64,000 bases of DNA from Antedon mediterranea (Eukaryota > Echinodermata > Crinoidea > Comatulida > Antedonidae). The stretch spans positions 17,226,932 to 17,290,931 of the forward strand of contig NC_092679.1 in NCBI RefSeq assembly GCF_964355755.1, written 5' to 3'. Below are positions 10,839-24,800 of this stretch, piece after piece. Both the position numbers and the translations under genes were made by a program. Every line of letters begins with the position of its first letter. Position 1 is the first letter of the stretch. Under the pieces are notes generated by a model. It had not been told where the DNA came from. It saw only the letters and a list, made by a program, of their open reading frames with translations, and searched no databases.

Positions 10839-10870
10839 GTATAATATTATATACCAATAGGCAGATTATA

Positions 10871-13256
10871 AACAATACGGTGAATAATATCTTAGATGAT
10901 ATCTTAATAACGAGTTTTAATTTGTCAGATCATGGAGAAATCAGTTAGATTGCCATACCTGCATATTGAACGGTAGAAAACTTATTACTGTACCGTATAC
11001 AAACTATTGAATATAGACCTACTTGACGTAGTATCAATTACAACAATGTATTGCTTATTAGTGTGCACTCAATATCATTAATTCAATATAAATATGTTAT
11101 ACATTAATGTTATTATTTATGTACATTACAATGAATGGCCGAATAGACAATCGAAGTACATTGTTATAGTACATAAACTAAATTTCATAGCGCGTGTTTC
11201 TACGAGCAGGAGAATACGGATTTAAAATACCGTATAAAAAAAACCATGTTTTCTTAATCTTGCCAGCAGAACGACCGATTTTAAAATACGGGTTTAAAAC
11301 CCTCCAATGTTAAACTGCAACGCGATCTTTTTATGAAAACGGTTTGGAAGAAAACTTCTTTCCAATTTTTTCAGCAGAACAGCTGGCCTATAAAACTCAG
11401 AGGGGTTGGTGAATGAAAGAGGTAGAGCTATAATTTAAGTATTTGAGTGGGGAGGGTGGTTGCCAGATCACGCGATGATCAAGATGGCTAAATTCACAGA
11501 TAGCGCGCGAACGATCTTGAATTGTTTACCGATCTGGTGTTAATGGTGGATGAGAGAGGTGGGGGGGGGGGGGGGGGGAAGAGGGGGGGGGGGGGTGGAG
11601 ATTGACATCTTTGATATGTATATAATAACCAATATGATCTTCAAATTTCTCATAGCTATTTAATTATCTAAGTTGTGTAATTTTATAATGGCCAGCTAGA
11701 ATAAAATTATAAATTGTATATATTATTATAAGAATAGAAAAAATCTAAATTGCGAATTATAGCCTTCGGTGTAAAAGGAATTCACAGAAATATTTTATTT
11801 ATATTATCCAGATATTATTCTCAAACTTGCCCTGTTTTTGATATGTGTTATGTGCTTTTATACAGTATGGCATTATCTTATAAATGTTTTTTAGAATTAT
11901 TAGATTGTAAATCTGTTACATTTATCGCCGATATTAAAGGTCGTCTATATCAACCTTCATTTACGGTAACTGGTAATTCGACAGGAACACAAAAATAACA
12001 TGATTTTTAAAATATAGTACAAGAAGGGGCAGTATTTAACATGTTAAAATAGTGTAAACGTATTGTATTTATATTATAGTTTTTATACGGTGTCCCACCA
12101 AATTAAAAACCACGATTTTAAAGATGGTATTTAATTTGATGGAAACCTGTATCGATAAATTCAGGTTAGGCCTATACTATTTTTTTTTGTGATATCAATT
12201 TAATGATGATACAATTTCAATTTATTCTTAATTTTGTATTTTACTTTTGATAAGTCGAATATAAGCAAAAATATATATTGTACATATCAAGGTTGAATTT
12301 GCAAATTTGTTAACAAACCTATCGGTATAAAATAAAGACCCGGATGGTAAAAATTACATTCATTCATTCATTCATTCATATACACATTTATTCAGTTATT
12401 ATATGACAACAACAACTGGGGCCCTCATTGATATATGAATGTTCTTCTTGAAGTCTGTTAAAAAGAAATTGTTAAATTAATTTATTAATCTTGAGAATTA
12501 TAATATTATTACATTAAATGATTATTTCAGATTAACTTCACTCTTCAATATTATAATAAGTGAAGAAAAAATCTCACTCCGATCACACGCCCTCACCACA
12601 CCAACAACTTACGCGTCACAATTTTCTCGGCTTTGCTATATCGATAAAACACGGCTGCGGGTTAAAATCCTTTAGGGAATTATTTGTTAAACCGAGCATT
12701 AGAGTATAATGATGACATTAACATCGTATTCCTCCAATATGTACTATATTATAGCCAAGATCTTTGCTTTTAGTACATGATTCATTCACACTATCGAGAA
12801 AATGGGAAGTAGGCCTCCAGTCTGATTCGAACGATTTACACAATCAATGCGTTACCGATAATCCCTTTGAAATGTGTTAAAAATCAATGTATTTATTCGA
12901 ATTTACTTTAGTTAGGTTTTAGCTTGTTGTCGGCTGGCCAATCGATAATTGAAGAACTACACCCATATTAAGCTTTTTGCTAGCAATTTGAATTTGAAGG
13001 GAAATTGTATGGAAAACCGCGCTCCGTCTAGGAGGATCAAAATAGTGACCGCAATTGAAATTGAATACTAAAACTAACAGGGATACAAAGATCGTTCCCA
13101 ATCAATCAAACTATATCGGTTCAAACATAAATATTCGCAGTAACAATTAAAATACACAATGCAAACAAAGACAGTTATATTTCCCAATAAAAGTTATGAA
13201 CAAAATGATGGTATTCGAGCGTCAGTCTGAAGACTAAAAGCTCCGTCTCAAACTAG
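10871..13256. other. Intergenic stretch between the convergent C2 genes
   Basis: No gene was recognised. A G-rich tract at about 11559-11597 (runs of 20 and 13 G) may form quadruplex DNA. A (ATTC)n run lies at about 12357-12379. The open frames present lack family similarity or spliceable context. Confidence 0.55.
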
Positions 13257-13365
13257 TTTGACAAAAAGTGTGATGTGCCTAAATGTGGTAGTGATATGTC
13301 CATATATGGGCACATCACATTTGTTGTCACATAAAGTTTGATAGTCACTACACAGAGGTTTGGAA
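13257..13365. mobile_element. Degenerate Harbinger-type MITE
   Basis: It contains the inner words AGTTTGACAAAAAGTGTGATG, CCATATATGGGCACATCACA and TTTGTCACATAAAGTTTGAT that are shared with the ends of the Harbinger element at 4369-8919 and with the MITE at 13738. The terminal bases are eroded and no target duplication can be assigned. Confidence 0.65.
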
Positions 13366-13737
13366 TCATGTCCGCCACGACACCACTACTTGCAGAGTTT
13401 GAATCCATATTAAATGTAGGCCTATGGCGATAGTGATCTCAGCTCATTATAACTTTACAATCATTTGTGACAATCCTATCCCCCTGGAGAGATAAATAAT
13501 TTCAGATCAAACATCGCATCCTCATAAGAATCCATAACACCGTACATACCGTATGTAGTTATAATAATTTAATAAATCGCCACATATTACAAGTTAGAAA
13601 CTGCATATACATATTCAGTGTATTATTATTAATACAGTCATTAATGATACATACTATCTTACTGTACACAGTGAAGCTGTATGTATGAGGCACCTGAATA
13701 AAAAGGAAACGTGGGCTTTGATATAACTACCTTATTA

Positions 13738-13883
13738 AGCCTTGTCTACACTTTCAAAAAAATGTGATATGCCCATATATAGACATGATGTCATACCACG
13801 ACCATATTTGGGTATATCACTACCATATTTGGGTACATCACACTTTTTTTTTGTCAAACTAGTTTGATAGTGTAGACAGAGCT
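13738..13883. mobile_element. Harbinger-type MITE, 146 bp, TTA target duplication
   Basis: The ends AGCCTTGTCTACACT and AGTGTAGACAGAGCT are inverted repeats like those of the full Harbinger element. TTA flanks both sides (13735-13737, 13884-13886). The interior repeats the word CATATTTGGGTA. It is non-coding and was probably mobilised by a Harbinger transposase. Confidence 0.88.
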
Positions 13884-15460
13884 TTAGGAAGTACAGTAAC
13901 TGGAAGGTTAACCCTTAAAATATTCACCAATATAATATTACAAAATTCCGTAAGCCAAATTTACTTGAATATTTCTTAACTAGTTTGATTAACTCTTCCC
14001 TGTCTATGCTTGGTGGTTGAGATGCTCGGCTACCAAACCCAAAGTCCTGAGTCCAACTCTTGTCAGACGTCAGAACTGTTTGTTCAACCACAAAAGACTA
14101 TTTAAGACTTTCTTTCATCTTGTAATTTGCCACCTTTAATAAGGAGTCAAAAAAAAGCAAATAAATATTAAAAACTTTGATTGTAACTCGTTGAATTTAT
14201 GCAAAAAAAACAAACAAATTCTAATTTTAAAATCTATACCTTAAAATCTTTTTAACCAAAACATTATCTACTAACCCAAATATTGACTTTGAATTGAAAG
14301 ATAAAACTTTTTAAAACACTTTTTACAAAACTAAATGAATGTAAAATATAAAGAATATGTATAAAACAATTTTTGGTATAGAATAAACACAAATACAAGT
14401 AATAAAAATAAGTTTAAATATGTAAATAAATTTCTAAATGGTATTTAGAAAACAATGATTTTATAAGTTCCGGGTAAAATATTTTCAAACCATTATATCT
14501 TTCTACGTTATTATATTAATCAATAAATATTTTTGTACAAATTTATAAATACATTTTTAAAAACTGTTTGATCCTATCCATGGTATTAACCAAAAGCTTT
14601 AGTAATTTACTCTAAATTTCTGTTAATACACAAAATGTGTCTGTAACAACTAAACACACATCTTCGCATGATGGTAATAGACGTATATGATTGGTTGCTT
14701 ACAAGCTCCTCAAAACGCTTGTAAAAAACATACCTACTTGCAGTGCTCGTGTAGAAACAACGAAGAGTCCGATGAGCTAGAAGACTTTAAAACAAACCTA
14801 CTGTAAAGCTGCAGTTACTACACACAACGATGAAACAAGTTTCGGAATTGTCAAAAATTTCCCCATTAACGATTGACCGTGATTTTACCGTGTCAGAGAA
14901 AAAGGACACAAAATTATTAAATCCGACCAATCCTTTGCATGTACAATTTGGTTAAAGTCGGATCTTGTGCAAGTACACAACGATGACAATTTTTTATTTT
15001 TTTTTTCCGAACGCTGGCAATGTGCGCGTTTACGTATTTATAAATACGTCAATTTATATGATTGAGGATTGGAAAAAATAAATCATAAAATTTTCAACCG
15101 ACATGCACAACCTGGCTATGTTTATATTGTTAGGTTGTGTGTTCTCATAAACTTACTACTTGCTGTGCATGTAGCAGTAAGTGCTCAACTTATTCCTCAA
15201 TTACTCTCCATCTCAAATTTGTTAAAATATTGGTACACAAACAAATACGAACATTTCCCAATTCTTATACTACAAAACAAAAACAAAATACTGCCTATAT
15301 GAAGAAGGGTGGGAATAGGAAATTGATTTGATAAACTTTCACCTTTGACCTCAAGTGTTAAGTAACAGTTATTGGGTATGAACTATGACCTTCACCATCA
15401 AAGGGTAAAGTATGTTATGGATATTTTAAAGCACATTTTTGGTTGTAGCACATGGCCTTT
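13884..15460. other. Intergenic stretch downstream of syt14/16
   Basis: No gene was seen. A degenerate tRNA-like head at about 13999-14070 (GGTGGTTGAGATGCTCGGC, then GAGTCCAACTC) may be an old SINE. The remainder is AT-rich. It should include the 3' end of the syt14/16 transcript, whose coding part ends at 15511. Confidence 0.45.
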
Positions 15461-15510
15461 GAACTTATGGTTCAAGGACACGTTAACTGCATACTTGATG
15501 ACCTTTGACC

Positions 15511-15824
15511 TTATGGTTCAAGAAGGGCGTGCCACCTGCACACTTGATGACCTTTAGAGTCTCGCATCTCATTCCAATGTGCCAACTCTTCCTCGCTGCT
15601 ATTCTGCAGACCCATTGAGAACCAGCCTAAAGTCTCTTTACGCTTCATTGCACGTTTGTTGAAGACTGTGTAGAGTAACGTGACGTCAGGAAGCTGAAAT
15701 TGAGCCACTTGAAAGATGAACGTCTCTTTGAATGTCGGGTTAGGCTGGCCTCGTCGTATCGACGTCTTGCTCTTGGTCATCTCAAACCCACTCGACGACA
15801 TCAGTGACACACGCACATACGAAT
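15511..15824 (-). CDS. syt14/16-like: syt14/16 C2B end and stop
   Basis: 314 nt, entering in phase 1 after ATTAAG and ending at TAA (15513-15511). It encodes the C2B strands SKTSIRRGQPNPTFKETFIF, VTLLYTVFNKRAMKRKETLG, and the family C-terminus RDSKGHQVCRWHALLEP. The last 14 codons with the stop are followed by a decayed tandem copy in the 3' UTR (15506 to about 15461). Confidence 0.94.
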
Positions 15825-18800
15825 CTTAATATAATAAACAGTTTACAGTTTAATTGTATATAAAATTGATTGGATTGGAACTTAAAACTATAAAGAATAC
15901 GCCTACCAATTTAAAAAACAAAAAAAGACTTATCTAAGTGAAAGGCTCTCAATTTCTTTATGATACATACTGTGACATATTACAGTACCATGTGCTACCC
16001 TTCTACCCAGCATATTTCATTTAATAATCACTTAAAATATCACTTTGTGACCAACATGTGACTTAAAACGCCTATATTTCACTAACAAACTTCAAGTACA
16101 AAGTACAACACATACTTAAATTAAATATGTCGTACTTACTATTCTAAGTTATTGAAGATTAATAAATAAACCATCAAACATTGTTCGATGACGACAAAGG
16201 GAGTCAGACAACAAAGAGGTAAATAATGCAGTTATTTTAATAGCATTATGAGATGGCAATAATAGTTACACAAATTAACTGGCAATATGAATCAGGCATT
16301 TATGCATAAAAGTAGTGTAGAGGTAGCGTGGTGGTTAACATGCTTGCCTTCCAATCCCAAGGTCCAGGGTTCAATCCTGACCTATTGGTCTTTTAACTCC
16401 ACTTCTTAAGCCTCAAATGAGACTTATTCTATAAGCATGATAAACTATAAAATAGTTTATCCATCCTTTAATTAGCGAGTTTGTGCTCGCTGTTGGATGA
16501 GTATGAAATAAAAACTAAATAATTAAAAAAAAACTTACACAAATTAAAAACATTGTTGTAAAAATTTTAAAAATATTTACCTGGTGCACGGCCTGCAGCC
16601 AAATTCTTGAAATGGCTGCCTTTGAGAATTTCAACTGATAATCGGCCAGTCGTTGAGTTATAAGAAAGTCCGACTAAAAGTTCCGGCATACCGCCATGTT
16701 GCAACGACTGCAATGACGAGTTGCTTTCACTGTGTGATAGATCTGATGAACTAGAATATGGCGATGATGAACCACTCTGTATAAGAATAAAATGTTGAAT
16801 TTTACAGAAGGAAAGTAGAATATGAAATAACAAATAAGTAAATTATACCCGATTAACGCACACAACAAAAAATGTAACTTTTACATATATATTTCCTAAT
16901 TTTATCCAGTTATAATAACATATACACAATTCAAACAAGTAAAATGTAAATGCTGTTAAAACACGTACATTAGAACAATATGTACATATGTGCAGATATG
17001 GCTGAGCTACCGTACCTCGAATAGCTTGTTCACATATGCACAGATATGGCTGAGCTACCTCGAATAGCTTGTTCACATATGTGCAGATATGACTGAGCTA
17101 CCTCAAATAGCTTGTTCACATATGCGCAGATATGACTGAGCTACCTCGAATAGCTTGTTCACATATGCACAGATATGGTTGAGCTACCTCGAATAGCTTG
17201 TTCACATATGTGCAGATATGACTGAGCTACCTCAAATAGCTTGTTCACATATGCACAGATATGGCTGAGCTACCTCGAATAGCTTGTTCACATATGTGCA
17301 GATATGACTAAGCTACCTCGAATAGCTTGTTCACATATGCGCAGATATGACTGAGCTACCTCGAATAGCTTGTTCACATATGCGCAGATATGACTAAGCT
17401 ACCTCGAATAGCTTGTTCACATATGCGCAGATATGACTGAGCTACCTCGAATAGCTTGTTCACATATGCGCAGATATGACTGAGCTACCTTGAATAGCTT
17501 GTTCACATATGCGCAGATATGACTGAGCTACCTCGAATAGCTTGTTCACATATGCGCAGATATGACTAAGCTACCTCGAATAGCTTGTTCACATATGCGC
17601 AGATATGACTGAGCTACCTTGAATAGCTTGTTCACATATGCGCAGATATGACTGAGCTACCTCGAATAGCTTGTTCACATATGCGCAGATATGACTGAGC
17701 TACCTTGAATAGCTTGTTCACATATGCGCAGATATGACTGAGCTACCTTGAATAGCTTGTTCAGAGATTTTACATTGAGGTAACACAGAAAAGCTTTCAC
17801 ACATTTGTACCAAGTAAAAGATTTTTGTATGTGAATTTGGTATACGCTGTATTAACTAACTGCTATAATGTTCGCCTTGATTTTACTTACAGTATCGCTC
17901 CTGGCCAGGATTGGTATTGTAATTGTCTGCGTCGTTGTTGTATTGGTATTTAGAGACGAGAACTTTGTCACACATTCGCCAATTAACTGTTCCTTTCGCA
18001 TTTTCTCGGTCCCGAATAACCGAAACCTCATTGATGTGCTTGCTAATTCATGCGGAAAGAGGCGTGTGAAGCGAAATAGTTCTTTGAATTCTGGATTCTC
18101 ACCCTCGCGAATCCTTGTCTTTGCCCTTTGTCTCTTACTGGGCATGAGTGCCAAACGGACACGACAGCTTCCTGGGCCTCCTCGATCTTTAGAGGGTACG
18201 TCTGAAACTTTAACGACTGTGATATTCATCCTGCGTGCCTCTCCACTGTATGAGAATGCAACTTCCAATTTTCCGACTGTTGGTGGGGGTTCTCGAGGTT
18301 TTACCTGTCAAAAATTATATACAAGTCATTAATTATTCCATATTTTATAACTCCTAATGCTAGTGTTAGTGTAATAATAGCAAAAAAGTTTACTCTTTTA
18401 CTATGGTAATAAAAAAACAGTAATTATCATATCATATACCATATTTGGACGTATCCACAAATTGGGCTAAGCTTAGTTTTTAACCAAAATGATATAATTG
18501 GTATAAACTCACTTTGAGATACAAACACCTTATATGGATCTGGAGTGTTTTTTTGTGCTCTATTGGTCCTTGTTAAAGTGTGCGCCCTCTATTGTTGTGG
18601 TATTTGTACACTTATATGCAAATTATGCTTGTACACTACTGTATAATGCCAATCACGTAAAACGGCATTGAAAGGGACATTGTGGTCGAAGGCGGTGTTA
18701 TGTGCGAGGCCTTACAATTTATTATCAGTGTTTCCAGGATATGTATTGTAGTATCATACGTTATTGAAAGAATAAACCCTGCATAAAAATTAAGCCTTCG

Positions 18801-21800
18801 TGTACGAGTTATTAATAAAGTGTCGCTTTATTACAATAATAAATTGTGCCGTTATAGGAAGTACCTATAAGTCATTGAAGCCACTGTAGTTGATTGCGAA
18901 GTCCGCCATTGTTTTTTGAGTTGCAGAAACTGATCAGGACTGTATAATAATTGATTGCTAATTGTTACAAAATAATTTGGTGATCTAGGTTGTCTCTGTG
19001 TTGCGGAGGCCGCCATTGTTATCTGCGTTGCGGAAACTAATCGAATTTGTTAACCCAATTGTTTATTCTGTGTTGCGGAATGGAAGACGATTCGAAGTTT
19101 GGTTTAGGTGGATACAATTTGAGGAAGGTGCCCGCTCAAACTGAAAAAGGAAACCAATACAGGAAGGAGTTGGCACAGGAAAATCGGTATTCATCTAGAA
19201 ATTCATCTCGTTCATTTGGAACAAGTGCAGCCAGCAAATCTACGCGGTCTATGCGAACTCGTTCTTCTGCTAGAAGTTCAAGATTTGACATAAAGGAGAA
19301 ATTATTGAACTTGGAAGAACAAAAGGTGTCCGTTAAAGTGGAGCTGGAATTTGCGGAAGAAGAAATGCGGTTGAAACATTTGCACCTTGATAATGAAACA
19401 AAATTAATGAAACTTCAGCAGGAAAAGGAACTTGCCAAGGTGGACGCCGTTCTAAGTAAGGTAAAACAATTAGATTCTAAATCCGTTACCTCATTTATGG
19501 AGTACTTAGACGAATTACCTACACAATCTACAGATGATATTCAACAATATGTTGATAACATTCCCGAGAAGAACGTTGAACGTAATTCAGTTGATGCTAC
19601 GTTTGCAACACAACATTACAATACGTATAAACGGCCAACAACGGTATCTTCATTTGGGCAGTATGCGCCAATACCTGGGGTTGTTACGTCGTCGATTGCA
19701 TCTACTTCATATATGACAGTTCCTACTATATCATTGCCAATAATTACCGCACCTGAAGCTATGACAATTCCTGTACCGACGTGTGTTTTTGCTCAAATAC
19801 CGGTACCTACAATGACTAAGAATACTAACTCTATGCCTGTTCGGGCAACGTCATCTTTGTTGCTTCCGTCGACATTTGTGCCAGTTAGAGTAACATCCAC
19901 AATATCGTTTACTCCATCTCAACACATTACAGTTCCATCATCGTTTACTCCATATTCACTTGTTACTTCATTACCACCACAGCGTGTGGAGTCTCAATTC
20001 TTGATTCCAGTTTCATCACAAAATATGAACTTTCAGATTGCACCATCACTTGCTACTACGTTACCACCACAGCGTGTTGCATGTCAAGCCACGACGCCAG
20101 TCTCATCACAAAACTTTCCGATTTCGTCACCATTTGTGCAACCTTCACTGTTTAATCAGCCACAGTTTAATCAGCCACAGTTTAATCAGCCACAAGCACC
20201 GGTTATGAAAGAGTTAATAGATTCATTACGATTACCAACAGTAAGGGTGGAAAGGTTTGATGGAAACCCTTTAAAATACCCCATGTGGGAATGTGCATTT
20301 ACCTCTTTAATTGAATCTAAAGCCGTATCAGTGAATGAAAAGTTGAACTTACTAAGTCAACATCTGTCAGGAGAGCCGCTAGCTATGATAAGTAACTATA
20401 TGTTACTGCAGTCGGAAGAAGGTTATTATCGTGCACGTAGTGAACTTAAAAATAGATATGGTAACAATGCTGTTATTTCTAAGGCGTTTTTGTACAAGTT
20501 AGAAAGTTGGCCAAAGATCCAACCAAGAGATGCGCCTGGTCTTAGAGTATTTTCAGATTTTCTTAACGAAATCGTGGTAGCTAAACAAAAGATTCCGGAT
20601 TTGGGAGTTTTAGATTACCCTCAAGAGAACCTTAAACTAATAAAGAAGGTACCTTATTTCATAGAAAATAAGTGGCGAAATATTGTACAATCGTATGCTA
20701 ATGTTGACTCTTTTCCAAGTTTTGAAATATTTACAGGTTTTGTCAGAGCAAGGGCTGATGAAGCCAATATACCAATGTTTATTCAACAACCAACCGTACC
20801 ACGGATCGATGAACCAGAGAAGAAGCATCAACGCCGACAAACATCTCAATCATTTGCCACCAAAGTGAACATGCTCTGTACGTATTGCACTAAGGACCAT
20901 CATATAGATGACTGCGAAGGTTTTAATAAGCTGACAAGACGTGATCGAAAGCAGTATCTGTGTGAACACAAGTTATGTTACGGATGTGGTATGACTAATG
21001 AACATCTAGCATACCAGTGCTCTAATGCTATAACATGTAAACATTGTAAAAACAAACATTTATCAAGCTTGCATATTTTTAAGCAAAACGATAAACGCAC
21101 TGTTAATACGTCTTTGTGCACCTCCGTTACAAGTAAATCATCAAATACTTCTATGATAGTGCCTGTTTGGTTTCGAAGTTCTCGATGCCCACAGAATGAA
21201 ATTCTAATCTATTGTATTTTGGACCCCCAGTCTAATACTTGTTTTATTTCAGATAGCATTGCTGAGAAACTGAAGTTGGAGGGGAATAAAACCAATCTAC
21301 TTCTGTCAACTATGCATAGCAAATCATCCGTGTCATGTCGCAAGTTTAGCCACATGGAAGTTGTTAGCTTTGACCGAAAGACTGTGATACCAATTCCTAC
21401 AGTTTTTTCTAGAGATCAAATTCCAGCCACCAGGTCCCAAATTCCTACTCCAGCTGTTGCAAGTAAGTGGACTCACTTGAACCGCATTTCATCTGTTATT
21501 GTTCCTTATATGCAGAATGTGCCGATAGCAATGTTAATAGGAAACAATGTTCCAAATGCCATTAGACCTAGAGACATAATAGCTGGTGGAGAAGATGAAC
21601 CATACGGACAACTATCAGCTCTTGGATGGGGTGTCGTGGGCACCATGTGCCAAAGGGTTCCGGAAGTGTCGGTGTCTAATCACATGGTTGCTTCGGAAAA
21701 AGACTCGATTGTATCACCGAAGAATCGTTTGGTTAATCAAACTAATGCCAAAGAGATGATTTTGATAATGTATGAACTAGATTTTAATGACGATAAGCCT

Positions 21801-24800
21801 GGTCAATCTGCAATGTCAGCCGATGATCGTAAATTCATGGATATCATGGAATCAAATGTAGTTCAGCGTACAGATGATCACTACGAAATGCCTCTGCCCT
21901 TTAAGATAAGAGAAGGTATGCCGAATAATCGTAACATGGCTTTAAAGCGTCTAAAACAGCTTAAACACAAACTAAATCATAATTCAACCTTTAAGAATGA
22001 CTACATGAACTTTATGGTAGATGTTCTTGAGAACTGTTCAGAGAAGGTTCCTGTAAACGAACTGGACATGCGTAATGGTGAAATTAATTACGTTCCCCAT
22101 CATGGTGTATATCACCCGAAAAAGAAAAAACTTCGTGTGGTATTCGATTGTTCAGCCGAGTATGCTGGAACATCATTAAATAAACGTTTATTACAGGGGC
22201 CCGATATGATTAACAATTTATTTGGAGTCTTAACTCGTTTCAGAAAGGAACCAATTGCTATTCAAGCCGATGTGAAAGGAATGTTTCACCAGTTTTTCGT
22301 TTCAGAGCCTGATCGTAACTTTCTTCGATTTCTATGGTGGAAGGACGGTTCTGAAGAAATAGTCGAACATAGGATGACTGTTCATCTGTTTGGCGCTGTG
22401 AGTTCGCCTGCAGTCGCTAACTTCGGCCTACGAAAGGCTGCTGATGATGGTGAATCTCAATACGGTAAACCAGTTGCTGACTTCATACGTAATGACTTTT
22501 ACGTCGACGACGGTTTGAAATCTCTTCCATCGGAAGCTGATGCAATTCAATTGATCGACTCTTCTACTAAGATGTGTGCTAAGGCAGGTTTAACATTGCA
22601 TAAATGGGTAACTAACAATAGACAAGTGTTAAATTCAATTCCCACAGATTTGAGAGCAACCGACTGGAAGGAGATTTCTTTACACGACCAGTTACCTATT
22701 GAACGTGCTCTTGGTGTTGTTTGGTGCGTGGAAACGGATACGTTCGAGTTTCGAATGGAATTTAAAGATAATCCTGTCACTCGCCGTGGGATTCTCTCTA
22801 CTTTAAGTGCAGTATACGATCCGTTTGGTTTCCTGGCACCTGTATTGATTGTTGGAAAACTGATTCTACGAGAGTTGTGTATGTCTCAGCTTGATTGGGA
22901 CGATCCACTTTCAGACGAGATGTATCATAAGTGGGCCAAATGGCGAAATGATATAATATCAGGAATCGAGAACATTAAGGTCAAACGATGTTTTAAACCG
23001 GTTGATTTTGGTTCCGTGAGCAAGGCAGAAATGCATTTTTTCTCAGACGCAAGTGAATTTGCTTATGCTCAATCATCTTACATCAGACTAATTAACACTC
23101 TAGGACAGGTGTCCGTATCTTTTCTTTTAGGTAAATCCAGGATTGTACCAAAAACCAAAACCACTACCATTCCAAGGTTGGAACTTGTTGCCGCAGCCTT
23201 ATCAGCACGTATGAGTGGATTGATAACGAGAGAACTGGCTTACGATGCTACACATTATTATTGGTGTGACAGCAAAGTTGTTCTGGGGTATATCCGAAAT
23301 GAAGCAAGAAAGTTCAAGGTATTTGTATCTAACCGCATACAACAAATTCATGACCACTCCAGTACCAATGATTGGCATTACGTTCCATCCGCATCTAATC
23401 CAAGTGACTCTGGTACAAGGGGAGTGAGTATTGTTCAGCTGACGAACTCTACATGGTTAAATGGACCGCCCTTCTTGCATACTAATGAGCCATTACCGAC
23501 TGCTGAATCTTGTGTGGAAACTGCTGATGTTGACATTTCAGACGAGATGCGGAAGACTACTTGTGTATTTTCTACTTGCATATCTTTAGATTTGTTTCAG
23601 AAATGGTTTATTAATTTATGCAATAATTTCTCATCATGGACCAGGTTGCGCAGGGTAATCGCTAGATGTCTGATGTGGAAGAAACGACTGATGGACGCTG
23701 CTAAAGTTAATATAAAAGAGGGTAGCATGTTTAAATCGATTTCTTCTGACTGTACCATACCTTGCGTAGATGACATTCAAGTAAGTGAGAAGTTAATATT
23801 GAAACATGTTCAAGATCAACACTTCTACGATGAGAAAGTATTACTAAGTAAGCTGTTAAACACGAATAGTTTAGAGGATCGTAAATCAGATGTTCAGCTG
23901 AAAAGATCAAGTTTTCTATATGGACTAGATCCGTTTTTAGATGAAAACCAACTTATAAGAGTTGGGGGAAGAGTAAAACGTTCCAAGTTTGCATTTGATG
24001 TTAAGCATCCCTTGATCTTACCGAAAAGGTGTCATTTAACTAATCTTATTATCTCACATTTTCATGAGCAGATGAACCATGCTGGGAAAGTTTCAACCTT
24101 AAATGAAGTCCGACAACGAGGCTATTGGATAATCCACGGTCTATCTACAGTTGGCGAATTGGTTCATCGTTGTGTAATCTGCCGCAAGTTAAGGGGTAAA
24201 TTATCGAACCAGAAGATGGCAGACCTACCAATTGAGAGGATTTCAGATGCTGCACCGTTTACCTACAGTGGAGTAGATTTATTTGGACCTTTTAACATAA
24301 AAGAAAGAAGAAGCCTCGTAAAAAGGTACGGAGTACTTTTCGTTTGTTTATCATCGAAGGCTATACATTTAGAGTCGGCAAATACGTTGGAAACAAATTC
24401 GTTCATTAACGCATTAAGACGGTTCGTTAGTGTTCGTGGACCAGTCAGACAACTACATTCGGATAGGGGAACCAATCTTGTCGGTACCAGAAATGAATGG
24501 CAAAACGTAAATGAAGACGAGGTCAAGAAATATCTTGTGGGCCAAGGTTGTGATATCCATTTCAAATTTAACTTCCCGTCCGCCAGCCATATGGGAGGAA
24601 TTTGGGAACGCCAAATTCGTACTGTGAGAAATGCTTTGGCTCCTCTACTCAACATACATGGTAGCCAGTTGGGTGATGAATGTTTTCGTACGTTGCTTTC
24701 CGAAGTCATGAACATTGTAAATTCCAGGCCCCTTACTGTTAACAACTTAAATGACCCAAATTCAATGGAACCGCTAACACCTAATCACATTCTAACCTTA

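Noticed and set aside
16318-16400. Functional tRNA gene
   Set aside because: Pol III boxes are present but the acceptor stem and 3' half do not form a cloverleaf, and an A-rich tail follows; it is a SINE.
17868-18332. 154-codon plus frame
   Set aside because: Antisense shadow of the C2A exon of syt14/16.
24263-24745. 160-codon minus frame in the BEL element
   Set aside because: Antisense shadow of the integrase region.
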